A DNA stretch of 64,000 nucleotides from contig NZ_SRXT01000001.1 of the NCBI RefSeq assembly GCF_004792685.1, positions 186,001 to 250,000 of the forward strand, read 5' to 3'. The notes beneath the pieces are model-generated. The model had not been told where the DNA came from. It did no database searches and worked only from the letters and a program-made list of their open reading frames with translations. The stretch is from Sphingomonas gei (lineage in GTDB: Bacteria > Pseudomonadota > Alphaproteobacteria > Sphingomonadales > Sphingomonadaceae). Positions 1-8,998 of this stretch are shown piece by piece; position 1 is the first letter of the stretch, and each line of letters begins with the position of its first letter. A program made the position numbers and the translations under genes.

Positions 1-2610
1 CAGGATGCCGCCGCTGCAGACCCCGCCGCGGAAACGCCGGAAGGCGAGCAGGACATCGTCGTCACCGGCATTCGCGCCAGCCTCTCCTCCGCTCAGTCGC
101 TCAAGCGCAACGCCGACACGGTGGTCGACTCGATCGTCGCCGAGGACATCGGCAAGCTTCCCGACGTCAACGTTTCCGAAGCGCTCCAGCGCGTCCCCGG
201 CGTCCAGGTGCAGCGCGATGTCGGCGAAGGCGCCGGCAGCGTCCAGATCCGCGGCCTCGGCGGCGTCGAGACGACGATCAACGGCCGCGACGCCTTCACC
301 GGCGTCAACCGCACGTTCAATCTGCAGAGCCTGCCGGCAGAGCTGCTGTCGCGGCTCGACGTCTACAAGGCGCCGACCGCCAATCTGCTCGAGGGCGGCA
401 TCGGCGGCACGATCGACATCCGCACGCGGCGGCCGTTCGATTCGGTCGACCCGATCATCAGCGGCAGTGTCCGCGGGCGCTACGCCGATCTCGCCAAGAA
501 GTGGGATCCGATGGTGTCGATGCTGATGAGCGACCGCTGGGATACCGGGATCGGCGAGATCGGCCTGCTCGTCGCCGGCGCCTATCAGCAGCGCTCGTAC
601 CGCCAGGATTTCAACATCACCGGCGCACCCGCGCCGCGCACCGACCTGATCCCGGGCCAGACCGTCAATTCGCCCAATGGCAGCTACAAGGTGCAGGTGC
701 AGGGCGTACGCCGCCGCGTCGGCCTCAACGGCACGCTGCAGTGGCAGGCGGCGCCCAATCTGATGTTCTACCTCGAAGGGCAATATTCGCGCTTCCGCAC
801 CGAGCAGGACCAGAACGGGCTGCTCGTCCAGTCGAACCGCAACGCCAACCAGCCGACCCAGCGCGTTCCGGTCGCCGGCAGCTTCACTACGATCGAGGGC
901 ACCAACAACCTCGCCACCGGCTCGTTCACCAACCAGCCCTTCACGCTGCTCGGCGTCTCGCGCGATCTGCTCGACGAGAACCAGACCTATGCGTTCGGCG
1001 GCGAATGGCACAACGACAGCGGGCTCAAGGCGGTCTTCGACATCAGCTACGACAAGTCCTATTCGGAGCTCGACTATCGCGAGCTCGACTTGCTCGGGGT
1101 CGCGCCGCGCTACAATCAGGACACGACCACCGACGTTCCGTCGTTCAGCCTCGACGGCATCGACCTCAACAATCTGGCGAACTTCACGGTCGGGCCGCTC
1201 ACCCAGAACGTCAACCAGTCGTACGGCAAGCAATATGCCGGCCGGCTCGACCTGACCTACGACTTCAACGGCGGCTTCCTGTCGCAGATCGCGGTCGGCG
1301 GGCGCTATGCCGATCGTTCGGCGATCTTCTACCCGGTCCGCTTCTTCCAGAATCCGGTTCGCAACAGTCCGGCGAACGTCTCGCAGTTCATCATCCAGAA
1401 CCCGGTCGACGACTTCTTCAGTTCTGCCAAGGGCGCTTCGTTCCCGCAGAGTTTCCAGATCGCCGACCCCGACGCGCTGCGCTATAATTTCGAGACGATC
1501 CGCACCGCGCTCGGCATCGCCGCGCTTCCGGCGATCACTCCGCTCGGCATCTTCGACATCAGCGAGAAGACGCTGGCCGGCTACGCGATGGCCAAATACC
1601 AGTTCCAGCTGGGCGGTATTCCGATCGACGGCAATGTCGGCGTCCGCGTGATCCGTTTCCGCGGCACGCTGACCGGCAACACGCCGACCTTCGCCTCGGT
1701 CACCGACCCGGTCACGGGCGTGGTGACGCGGACCCAGACCGGCTTCGCGCCGATCAACGAAGAGCCGCGCCGCACCGACGTGCTGCCGAGCTTCAACCTG
1801 CGCGCGCGCTTCACCGACGAGCTCCAGCTTCGGCTCGGCGCGTCGAAGGTGCTCACGCGTCCGGGCTTCTCGTCGCTGACTCCGTCGCTGACGCTGGTGC
1901 CCGGCCAGGGCGCGGGTTCGGGCGGCAATCCGTTCCTCAAGCCGTTCACCGCGAACCAGGTCGATGCCTCGCTCGAATATTACTTCTCGAAGACCGGATC
2001 GGTCTCGCTGGCGGGCTTCTACAAATGGGTGAACGCCTTCACCTCGACCACGGTCGAGAGCAATGTCGATATCGGCGGGATCCTGTACAACATCACCCGT
2101 CCAGCAAATAGCGGCAAGGGCTTTGTCCGCGGCGTCGAAGTCAGCGGCCAGACCTTCCTCGACTTCCTGCCCGGCGCGCTCGACGGGTTCGGCGTCCAGG
2201 CCAATTACACCTTCGTCGACTCCGAGACGCCGACGCTGCTCAACGGTGCGCCGACGCCGCTCAGCAACCTGTCCAAGCACAGCTACAATCTCTCGGCGCT
2301 GTACGAGAAGTTCGGCCTGTCGGCGCGCGTCGCGTATAATTGGCGCTCAAAGTTCTTCGAGGGTATCTTCGCCGGTGCATCGGGCGGTGCCGGCGTACCT
2401 GCGATCCCGGCGGGGCCGATCTTCCGCAAGGGCTATGGCTGGCTCGATGCGTCGATCAACTACGACATCGACGAGACCCTCACGATCACTTTCGAGGGCA
2501 GCAACCTGCTGCGCACGCGGCGTGAGAGCTATTACACCACGCCGACCCTGTTCAACGACCAGACGGTCGACGATCGCCAGTTCCTGGCGGGCTTCCGCTT
2601 CAAGTTCTGA
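1..2610 (+). CDS. TonB-dependent receptor, 5' end outside window
   Basis: Outer-membrane TonB-dependent receptor that would import a ligand, probably an oligosaccharide given the glycosidases that follow. The reading frame is open from base 1, so start and signal peptide lie upstream. The visible N-terminus has a TonB-box-like segment (DIVVTGIRASL, about residues 18-28), then a plug domain (EDIGKLPDVNVSEALQRVPG, QIRGLGG, Y-KAPTANLLEGGIGGTIDIRTRRP). The long beta-barrel ends in FLAGFRFKF, with the terminal aromatic residue expected of an outer-membrane barrel. The visible part is 869 residues, close to full length. A good terminator follows, so it is probably not co-transcribed with the IclR operon. 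Family is secure; substrate is inferred from position only. Confidence 0.93.
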   Translation, partial: QDAAAADPAAETPEGEQDIVVTGIRASLSSAQSLKRNADTVVDSIVAEDIGKLPDVNVSEALQRVPGVQVQRDVGEGAGSVQIRGLGGVETTINGRDAFTGVNRTFNLQSLPAELLSRLDVYKAPTANLLEGGIGGTIDIRTRRPFDSVDPIISGSVRGRYADLAKKWDPMVSMLMSDRWDTGIGEIGLLVAGAYQQRSYRQDFNITGAPAPRTDLIPGQTVNSPNGSYKVQVQGVRRRVGLNGTLQWQAAPNLMFYLEGQYSRFRTEQDQNGLLVQSNRNANQPTQRVPVAGSFTTIEGTNNLATGSFTNQPFTLLGVSRDLLDENQTYAFGGEWHNDSGLKAVFDISYDKSYSELDYRELDLLGVAPRYNQDTTTDVPSFSLDGIDLNNLANFTVGPLTQNVNQSYGKQYAGRLDLTYDFNGGFLSQIAVGGRYADRSAIFYPVRFFQNPVRNSPANVSQFIIQNPVDDFFSSAKGASFPQSFQIADPDALRYNFETIRTALGIAALPAITPLGIFDISEKTLAGYAMAKYQFQLGGIPIDGNVGVRVIRFRGTLTGNTPTFASVTDPVTGVVTRTQTGFAPINEEPRRTDVLPSFNLRARFTDELQLRLGASKVLTRPGFSSLTPSLTLVPGQGAGSGGNPFLKPFTANQVDASLEYYFSKTGSVSLAGFYKWVNAFTSTTVESNVDIGGILYNITRPANSGKGFVRGVEVSGQTFLDFLPGALDGFGVQANYTFVDSETPTLLNGAPTPLSNLSKHSYNLSALYEKFGLSARVAYNWRSKFFEGIFAGASGGAGVPAIPAGPIFRKGYGWLDASINYDIDETLTITFEGSNLLRTRRESYYTTPTLFNDQTVDDRQFLAGFRFKF

Positions 2611-2681
2611 CCGGCATTGGCGCGGTGCGGGAGGCCTGCACCGGGCCCATCAGCCCCCTCCCTGCCACGGGAGCCTTACTG

Positions 2682-2713
2682 CGGCCCGGACCACGTGTCC
2701 GGGCCGTATTTTT
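2682..2713 (+). terminator. Rho-independent terminator after TonB receptor
   Basis: A perfect 9-bp stem (CGGCCCGGA / TCCGGGCCG) with a 7-base loop is followed by TATTTTT. It lies 72 bp past the receptor stop codon and fits an intrinsic terminator. The rest of the 380-bp gap to the IclR start holds the candidate promoter/operator described next and no convincing ORF. Confidence 0.8.
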
Positions 2714-2749
2714 GTGCGTCGCGCGACGGTGCGAAATCAGACGAAAATA

Positions 2750-2775
2750 GGTTTGACAGCGTTCATGCACAAACC
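2750..2775 (+). promoter_or_regulatory. Candidate promoter/operator of the IclR operon
   Basis: A perfect 6-bp inverted repeat, GGTTTG and CAAACC, is separated by 14 bases. A TTGACA hexamer (2753-2758) overlaps the left arm and could be a -35 element. No strong -10 element is seen at 17 bp. The position about 215 bp upstream of the IclR start is plausible for autoregulation, but the evidence is weak. Confidence 0.3.
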
Positions 2776-2990
2776 TAGCGTGTGTCCATAAACATAATGA
2801 TCGGGATCGGGAGAGAATGGCTGCGGCGCTCCAGCATAGTCGAAGCGACGTTTCGGGAGGTCGCCCGCGCGCTTTCCGGGCGCAGAGCGGCGATCGCCGC
2901 CGCTCGGCTCGACGGGGCTTGTCTGTCGCGGCTAGTGTCTGCGCCAATGCGCGCCGGGCAACCCGTCCGGCGCTTCCGGAGACATTCTCG

Positions 2991-3797
2991 ATGAAGCCCG
3001 ACACTGCCCCCGCAGCCGAGGAAAAGCGGCTCAAATATTCGGTCCCGGCGCTCGAGAAGGGGCTCGATATCCTCGAATTCCTTTCCGACCAGGCAGTGCC
3101 GATGACTCAGGCGCAGCTGGCACGGGCGCTGAGCCGCCAGCCTGGCGAACTGTTCCGGATGCTCGCCTGCCTCGAAGGGCGCGGCTATTTGCATCGTGAC
3201 CCGGCGGCGGGCGGCTATTCGCTGACCTTGCGGCTGTTCGAGCTGTCGCGGACGCACAGCCCGCACGAGGCGCTGCTGCGCGCCGCGCGGCCGCTGATGC
3301 GCACGCTCGCCGACGAGATTCGCGAATCCTGCCACCTCAGCGTCCTGCATCGCGGCGAACTGGTCGTGCTGGCGCAGGAAGAGAGCCCCGAGCCGTTTCG
3401 GCTGTCGATCGAAGTCGGCTCGCGCCATTCGCCGATGCGGACCACTTCGGGCCGCGTGCTGCTCGCCGCGCTCGACGACGAGCAGCGCGCCGAGGTTCTG
3501 GGCCGCCAGCGCGAATGGAAGGCGATGCCTGCCGCCGACAAGCGCGCGTTCGAGGCGAGGCTCGATGCGATCCGCGAGACCGGCGTCGACCAGTCGGTCG
3601 GCGAGCGTTTCGCCGGTAGCGCGGACATCGGCGTGCTGGTCGGCCGGCCGGGGGCGTCGATCACTGCGGCACTCACCGTGGCGCGGCTGGTGGATGCAGG
3701 CAGCAATGACGGACTCGATCGGGTGCGCGGTCCACTGGTGCAATGCGCCGCCGCCATCTCGCACGATGCCGGCCTCGGCGCGGTCGAGATCGGCTGA
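2991..3797 (+). CDS. IclR-family transcriptional regulator
   Basis: DNA-binding regulator of 268 residues with a winged-helix N-terminus (YSVPALEKGLDILEFLSDQ, about residues 15-33, then AQLARAL and RMLACLEGRGYLHRD) and a C-terminal IclR effector domain (residues about 95-260). The ATG at 2991 is chosen because GGAG lies 9 bases upstream and the winged helix begins soon after it. The same frame stays open upstream to 2817, but that stretch is arginine-rich and unlike the family. Its stop overlaps the next start (TGATG), so it heads a coupled sugar-metabolism operon and is likely its local regulator. The effector is unknown. Confidence 0.9.
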   Translation: MKPDTAPAAEEKRLKYSVPALEKGLDILEFLSDQAVPMTQAQLARALSRQPGELFRMLACLEGRGYLHRDPAAGGYSLTLRLFELSRTHSPHEALLRAARPLMRTLADEIRESCHLSVLHRGELVVLAQEESPEPFRLSIEVGSRHSPMRTTSGRVLLAALDDEQRAEVLGRQREWKAMPAADKRAFEARLDAIRETGVDQSVGERFAGSADIGVLVGRPGASITAALTVARLVDAGSNDGLDRVRGPLVQCAAAISHDAGLGAVEIG

Positions 3798-4987
3798 TGG
3801 GCGAGCGGCTTCGCATCGCGATACGCCGGTTCGATCCGTTCGAGCGCGCGATCGCGCGCCAGTTTGCGGATTTCGTCGCGGCGCATGGCGTGGAAGCCGA
3901 GCTCGAGACGGTGCCGATGGAGCTGAACGCGCTCCACGCCGGCCTGTTCGCCCAGCGGGGACTGGCCGATGGCAATTTCGACATCGCCTTTCTCAATACC
4001 GATTGGCTGGCCGAGGCGCAGGCCGGGGGGCTGATCGAGGATCTGGCGCCGTGGCTCGCAAAGGCGCCGATCCTCGACTTTCCGGATGCGTGGAGCCCGT
4101 CGCTCACCGGCCTGCAGCGCTTCGCCGGCGGTTTCTGGGGCATGCCCTATCATGACGGCCCCGAATGCCTGATCTATCGCCGCGACCTGCTCGACAAGGC
4201 CGGGATCGCGGTGCCGGAGACCTGGGAGGCGTTTCACGCCGCGGCGCGCGCACTAAACGATCCGGCTGGCGGGGTCGGCGGTACGATATTGGCGCTGTTT
4301 CCCGATGGGCATAACGGCTTCTACGATTTCTGCATCCACATCTGGTCGCGCGGCGGAGCGCCGTTCGACGATACGGGGCGGCCTTGCTTCACCGGGCCCG
4401 AGGCCGAGGCGGCGCTCGATTTCCTGCGCGATCTGGCACGCGACCGCGACGCGGTGCCCGCCGATGTCGCCGAGCTCGACAGCGTCGCCGCGGGACTGCG
4501 CTTCTGCGAGGGCCGGGTGGCGATCATGGCAAACTGGTTCGGCTTCGCGGCTCTGGGCGAGGCGGCGGACAGCCCGGTGCGCGGGCTGATCGATGTCGCG
4601 CCACTGCCGGCGGGGCCGGGCGGGGAGAGCGTTTCGCTCAACGTCTTCTGGGTGCTGGCGATCGGTGCTGGCAGCAGCCGCAAGGCGCTGGCCTGGGACT
4701 TTCTGCGCCACTGTGCGACGGCGAGCATGGACCGGATCACCACCGACGAAGGCGCGATCGGGGTGCGCCGCTCGACCTGGGCCGATCCCGAGGTAAATGC
4801 CCGGGTGCCCTATTCGCACCGGCTCGATTGGCTGCACGCGCATGCCCGGCACATCCCGGTGCGGCCCGACATCGCGGCGATCAGCGGGATCGTCGACGGC
4901 ATGATCGGCGCGGCGATCCGCAGCGACCGCCCGACGCGCGAGCTGCTCGCCGAAGCGCAGGCGCGTGTCGAGGCCATCGCGGCATGA
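3797..4987 (+). CDS. Solute-binding-like protein without signal peptide
   Basis: Protein of 396 residues with the fold signature of family 1 extracellular sugar-binding proteins: DIAFLNTDWLAEAQAGGLIEDLAPW, GGFWGMPYHDGPECLIYRRDLLDKAGI, PETWEAFHAAA, and a later WDFLRHCA segment typical of MalE-like proteins. It has neither a Sec or Tat signal nor a lipobox. The protein begins MGERLRIAIRRFDPFERA, and upstream codons in the same frame do not supply one. No ABC permease or ATPase is nearby. It overlaps the IclR gene by one base and the oxidoreductase gene by four (ATGA), so it belongs to the operon. It may act in the cytoplasm as a sugar-binding or catalytic protein. Family is fairly sure, role unknown. 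Confidence 0.8.
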   Translation: MGERLRIAIRRFDPFERAIARQFADFVAAHGVEAELETVPMELNALHAGLFAQRGLADGNFDIAFLNTDWLAEAQAGGLIEDLAPWLAKAPILDFPDAWSPSLTGLQRFAGGFWGMPYHDGPECLIYRRDLLDKAGIAVPETWEAFHAAARALNDPAGGVGGTILALFPDGHNGFYDFCIHIWSRGGAPFDDTGRPCFTGPEAEAALDFLRDLARDRDAVPADVAELDSVAAGLRFCEGRVAIMANWFGFAALGEAADSPVRGLIDVAPLPAGPGGESVSLNVFWVLAIGAGSSRKALAWDFLRHCATASMDRITTDEGAIGVRRSTWADPEVNARVPYSHRLDWLHAHARHIPVRPDIAAISGIVDGMIGAAIRSDRPTRELLAEAQARVEAIAA

Positions 4988-6039
4988 GCGACGCGCCGCT
5001 CCGCCAGCGATGGCCGATGCCCGCGCAGCCGCGGCCGATCGTCATTCTCGGCGCGGGCGGCATCGTGCGCGACGCGCATCTGCCGGCGTATCGCCGCGCG
5101 GGGTTCACCGTGGCGGGGCTGTACGATCGCGATCGCGCGCGGGCCGAAGCGCTGGCCGGCGAATGGGGGATCGCCACGGTGTTCGGCTCGCTCGAAGAGG
5201 CGGTTGCGCAGGACGCGGTGTTCGACATTGCCGCGCCGCCGACTGCGCATGCCGATCTGCTCGGCGCGCTGCGCGGGGGTGCGACGGCGCTGATCCAGAA
5301 GCCGTTCGGGCGCGACCTGGCGATGGCGACCGCGCTGCGCGACCTCGCGAAGGCCCGCGGGCTCACCGTCGCGGTCAATTTCCAGCTGCGCTTCTCGCCG
5401 ATGATGCTCGCGCTCCGCGACGCGCTGGCGCGGGGGCATTTCGGGACGCTCACCGAGATCGAGGTGCATCTCAATCTGGTGACGCCGTGGCATCTGTTCC
5501 CGCATCTCAAGGCGGACGAACGCGTCGAGATATTGAGCCATTCGATCCACTATCTCGATACGATCCGCGCGCTGGTCGGAAGCCCGGCGGCGGTGTTCGC
5601 GCGCTCTTATGGCCATCCGTCGAGCGATCTCGCGCCGACCCGGACCAGCGCGATCCTCGATTACGGCGCGCCGCTGCGCGCGACGCTGTCGATCAACCAC
5701 CATCATGATTTCGGGCGCAAGTTCCAGGACGCGAGTTTCCGCGTCGAGGGCAGCGACGGCGCCGCGATGGTAAAGCTCGGGCTGTTGCTCGATTATCCGA
5801 CCGGCGAGCCCGACGAGCTCTGGCTCGCCCGGCGCGGCGGCGAATGGACCCAGGTGCCGCTCAAGGGGGCGTGGTTCCCCGACGCATTCGTCGGTCCGAT
5901 GGCCAATCTCCAGCGGTTTGCCGCGGGCGAGGATGCCATGCTCGAAACCGGTGTCGACGACGCGTGGCGGACGATGGCGCTGGTCGAGGCTTGTTACCAA
6001 TCGATGGAGATGGCCGGCACGCCGGTCGCGCAGGGCTGA
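4984..6039 (+). CDS. Gfo/Idh/MocA-family sugar oxidoreductase
   Basis: NAD(P)-dependent cytoplasmic dehydrogenase of 351 residues. The N-terminal Rossmann fold starts PIVILGAGGIVRDAHLPAYRRAGF (about residues 18-41). The characteristic EKP-type motif appears as IQKPFGRDL, where Gln replaces the usual Glu. The C-terminal GFO_IDH_MocA sheet carries ILSHSIHYLDTIRALVG, with the conserved His of the active site. It starts within the stop of the solute-binding-like gene (ATGA). It probably oxidises a monosaccharide or derivative released by the neighbouring glycosidases; the exact sugar cannot be read from sequence. Confidence 0.88.
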   Translation: MSDAPLRQRWPMPAQPRPIVILGAGGIVRDAHLPAYRRAGFTVAGLYDRDRARAEALAGEWGIATVFGSLEEAVAQDAVFDIAAPPTAHADLLGALRGGATALIQKPFGRDLAMATALRDLAKARGLTVAVNFQLRFSPMMLALRDALARGHFGTLTEIEVHLNLVTPWHLFPHLKADERVEILSHSIHYLDTIRALVGSPAAVFARSYGHPSSDLAPTRTSAILDYGAPLRATLSINHHHDFGRKFQDASFRVEGSDGAAMVKLGLLLDYPTGEPDELWLARRGGEWTQVPLKGAWFPDAFVGPMANLQRFAAGEDAMLETGVDDAWRTMALVEACYQSMEMAGTPVAQG

Positions 6040-6072
6040 GCCGATGTTCGGGCGGCCGCAAGGAGTGAGTGA

Positions 6073-6804
6073 ATGACGCATTTGAACGGCCGCACGGTGC
6101 TGATCACGGCCGCTGCCCAGGGTATCGGGCGCGCCTCGGCGCTCGCCTTCGCCGATGCCGGCGCCAAGGTGATCGCGACCGATATCGACGAGGCGCGGCT
6201 GGCGGAACTCGCCGGCGATACGCGGATCCGCACCGCGCGGCTCAACGTGCTCGACGATGTCGCGGTCGACCGGCTGTTCGACGAGATCGGCGGAGTCGAC
6301 ATATTGTTCAACTGCGCCGGGGTGGTCCATGACGGCGCGGTCGCCGAGATGACCGACAACGACATCGACTTCGCCTTCGACCTCAACGTCAAGGCGATGA
6401 TCCGCACGATCCGCGCGGCCTTGCCCTATATGATCGAGCGGCGCGACGGGTCGATCGTCAACATGGCGTCGGTCGCGTCGAGCGTGAAGGGCGTGCCCAA
6501 TCGCTGCGCCTATTCGGTGACCAAGGCGGCGGTCGTCGGGCTCACCAAGTCGGTCGCGGCGGATTATGTTGCGCACAATATCCGCTGCAACGCGATCTGC
6601 CCCGGCACGGTCGACACGCCGTCGCTCAACCAGCGCATCGCGCAGGGCGGCACCTACGAGCAGACCAAGGCGACCTTCGTCGCGCGCCAGCCGATCGGGC
6701 GTTTCGGCACGCCGGAGGAGATCGCCGAGCTGGCGGTGTATCTCGCGGGGGCGGGCTATACGACCGGCCAGATCCACGTGATCGACGGCGGCTGGACGCA
6801 ATGA
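6073..6804 (+). CDS. SDR dehydrogenase, DHRS6 / keto-deoxy-fuconate type
   Basis: Short-chain dehydrogenase of 243 residues. The cofactor motif reads TAAAQGIG (residues 12-19), with Ala in place of the first Gly as in the DHRS6 / 2-keto-3-deoxy-L-fuconate dehydrogenase group. NCAG, Ser133/136, Tyr147 and Lys151 (CAYSVTKAA) form the active site. The blocks MASVASSVKGVPNRC and ICPGTVDTPSL are also typical of that group. The ATG at 6073 follows an AAGGAGTG ribosome site. The stop overlaps the GH42 start (ATGA). Next to a fucosidase, a step in L-fucose or related deoxy-sugar breakdown is likely, but specificity is inference. Confidence 0.85.
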   Translation: MTHLNGRTVLITAAAQGIGRASALAFADAGAKVIATDIDEARLAELAGDTRIRTARLNVLDDVAVDRLFDEIGGVDILFNCAGVVHDGAVAEMTDNDIDFAFDLNVKAMIRTIRAALPYMIERRDGSIVNMASVASSVKGVPNRCAYSVTKAAVVGLTKSVAADYVAHNIRCNAICPGTVDTPSLNQRIAQGGTYEQTKATFVARQPIGRFGTPEEIAELAVYLAGAGYTTGQIHVIDGGWTQ

Positions 6805-8858
6805 CGCGGGCCCTGCTCGCCATCGCCCTCGCCTTTGCCGCGCCGGCCGCGGCCGATCCGCGGCCCGCGCCGACCGTCCAGTCCGAACGGCTGTGGCTGG
6901 GCTCGGCCTGGTATCCCGAGCAATGGCCCGAAGCGGCGTGGGAACGCGACATCGTCCTGATGAAGCAGCAGGGCGCCAATGTCGTGCGGATCGGCGAGTT
7001 CGCCTGGGCGCGGATGGAGCCCGCCGAAGGCCGGATCGATCTCGACTGGATGGCGCGCGCAATTGCGCTCGCCAGGAAGCACGGGCTCAAGGTGGTGCTG
7101 TGCACCCCGACCAACACGCCGCCCGCATGGCTGACCTCGGCCTATCCCGACACGCTGCGCATCGATGGCGCGGGCGTGCAACTGGGGCATGGCGGACGCC
7201 GGCAATTCTCGATCTCGAGCCCGCGCTACCGCGAATTGTCGCGCAAGATCGTGACTGCGATGGCCGAGCGCTTCGGCAGCGATCCCGATGTGATCGGCTG
7301 GCAGATCGACAATGAATATACCGATGAATCGTACGACCCTTCCGCGCGCGCGGCGTGGGTCGAATGGCTCAAGGAGCGGTTCGGCACGCTCGACGCGCTG
7401 AACACCGCGTGGACGACGCAATATTGGTCGCAGACCTATGGCGACTGGGCGCAGGTCCCCTTCAACGACAAGCCCGGCAATCCCGGCTGGATGCTCGAGC
7501 TCAAGCGCTTCATCACCTCGACCTGGGTCGGCTTCCAGAAGAACCAGCTCGATACGATCCGTGCGCACGCGGCGCCCCGGCAGTTCGTCACCGCCAATCT
7601 CGGCGGGCTCGGCTGGGCCAATCGCTTCGATCGCTACGCGATCAACCGCGACCTCGATATGGCGTCGTGGGACAATTATGTCGGCACCGGCCATCTCGAG
7701 CCCTATCGCAACGGCGCGACCCACGATCTGGCGCGCGGCTGGAAGCGCAAGAATTTCTGGGTGATGGAAGCGCAGCCCGGCTTCGTGAACTGGGCGCCGG
7801 TCTCGAACATCCTCGATCGCGGCGAGACCCGCGCGATGGCGTGGCACATGATCGGCCATGGCGCCGACGCGGTGCTCTGGTGGCAGTGGCGCCCGGCGCT
7901 CAATGGGCAGGAGCAATATCACGGCGCATTGGTCGGCCCCGATGGCGCGCCCTTGCCGTTCTACGAAGAGGCCGCCGAGCTCGGCCGCGACTTCGCTCGC
8001 GCTTCGAAGGAAGTCGTGGGCACGCAGCCGGTGTCGCGGGTCGCGATCCTCCAGGACTATGACAGCCGCTGGGCGATCGACTTCCAGCTGCATCACCGCG
8101 ACTATGACCAGATCAAGCTGCTGCTCGATTATTACCGACCGCTCAAGGACCGGCTGGGCGCGGTGGACATTGTCGAGGCGGCGGGGCCGCTCGACAATTA
8201 CAAGCTGGCCTTCGCGCCGAGCCTCAACATCATCACCGACGAAATGGCGTCCAAGCTGAGCGCGTGGGTGCGCGACGGCGGCCACCTCGTGCTCGGGCCG
8301 CGCTCGGGGATGAAGGACGGGCACAACCGCCTCACCGTGCAGCGCCAGCCCGGGCCGCTCGCCGAACTGCTCGGCGGCCGCGTCGAGCAATTCTACGCGC
8401 TGGACGAGCAGGTGCCGGTCAGCGGCGCCGACGGCAGCGCCACCGCGCGGATCTGGGCGGAGCAGCTTTCGACCAAGGCGGCGGATACGCAGGTGCTGAT
8501 GCGCTACGGCAAGTCGAACGGCTGGCTCGATGGGCAGCCCGCCGCGATCACGCGGGCGGTGGGCAAGGGCCGGATCACCTATCTCGGCACGATGCTCGAC
8601 GATGTCGCGATGCGCCGCTTCGTCGAGGGACAGGTGCAGGGCGCGGACGTGGCGATGCTCGATCGCTTGCCCGAAGGCGTCGAGCGGATGACCCGCACCG
8701 GCAAGGGCCGCGAGATCACGATTTTCGTCAACCATGGCAAGACGCCCCGGACGATCGCGCTGCCAGCGCCGCTGCGCGACGTGCTCAGGGGTGGAACCGT
8801 GCGCGAGGTTTCGCTCGGAGCATATGGCGTCGCTGTGCTCGGCACCGGAGCGCGCTGA
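6801..8858 (+). CDS. GH42 beta-galactosidase, exported (copy 1)
   Basis: Retaining beta-galactosidase of 685 residues with a short Sec signal (MTRALLAIALAFAAPAAA), so probably periplasmic. The GH42 TIM barrel begins GSAWYPEQWPE. The acid/base is Glu172 in WQIDNEY and the predicted nucleophile is Glu323 in FWVMEAQPG. GHGADAVLWWQWRPALNGQEQYHG closes the barrel. A trimerisation/Rossmann-like domain (GGHLVLGPRSGMKD) and a small C-terminal sheet follow. It starts inside the SDR stop (ATGA), so production of the secreted enzyme and the cytoplasmic dehydrogenases is coupled. A paralogue lies at 15298-17388. Confidence 0.93.
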   Translation: MTRALLAIALAFAAPAAADPRPAPTVQSERLWLGSAWYPEQWPEAAWERDIVLMKQQGANVVRIGEFAWARMEPAEGRIDLDWMARAIALARKHGLKVVLCTPTNTPPAWLTSAYPDTLRIDGAGVQLGHGGRRQFSISSPRYRELSRKIVTAMAERFGSDPDVIGWQIDNEYTDESYDPSARAAWVEWLKERFGTLDALNTAWTTQYWSQTYGDWAQVPFNDKPGNPGWMLELKRFITSTWVGFQKNQLDTIRAHAAPRQFVTANLGGLGWANRFDRYAINRDLDMASWDNYVGTGHLEPYRNGATHDLARGWKRKNFWVMEAQPGFVNWAPVSNILDRGETRAMAWHMIGHGADAVLWWQWRPALNGQEQYHGALVGPDGAPLPFYEEAAELGRDFARASKEVVGTQPVSRVAILQDYDSRWAIDFQLHHRDYDQIKLLLDYYRPLKDRLGAVDIVEAAGPLDNYKLAFAPSLNIITDEMASKLSAWVRDGGHLVLGPRSGMKDGHNRLTVQRQPGPLAELLGGRVEQFYALDEQVPVSGADGSATARIWAEQLSTKAADTQVLMRYGKSNGWLDGQPAAITRAVGKGRITYLGTMLDDVAMRRFVEGQVQGADVAMLDRLPEGVERMTRTGKGREITIFVNHGKTPRTIALPAPLRDVLRGGTVREVSLGAYGVAVLGTGAR

Positions 8859-8876
8859 ACGATGCACACACAACCA

Positions 8877-8957
8877 CCGTCATCCCCGCAAAGGCGGGGA
8901 TCTAAGGCCACGAACAATGCGCTTGGTTCTGGATCCCCGCTTTCGCGGGGATGACGG
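8877..8957. repeat. REP-like palindromic element
   Basis: An 81-bp element with perfect 13-bp terminal inverted repeats (CCGTCATCCCCGC ... GCGGGGATGACGG), each end also forming its own small hairpin around CCCCGC/GCGGGG. This GTCATCCCCGC-type repeat is common in proteobacterial intergenic DNA. Here it separates the GH42 gene from the fucosidase gene and may stabilise or end the upstream mRNA. Confidence 0.85.
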
Positions 8958-8998
8958 AGTTGGGGGTGACAAGCACAAATCTTAGGAGAAGAAACCCA

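Noticed and set aside
4810..8873. Very long open frames on the minus strand opposite the oxidoreductase, SDR and GH42 genes
   Set aside because: They are antisense to genes with clear family motifs, are Arg/Asp/His-rich without domains, and arise from the high GC3 of the true genes. The same holds for 13187-15355, 17911-20436 and 26537-28618.
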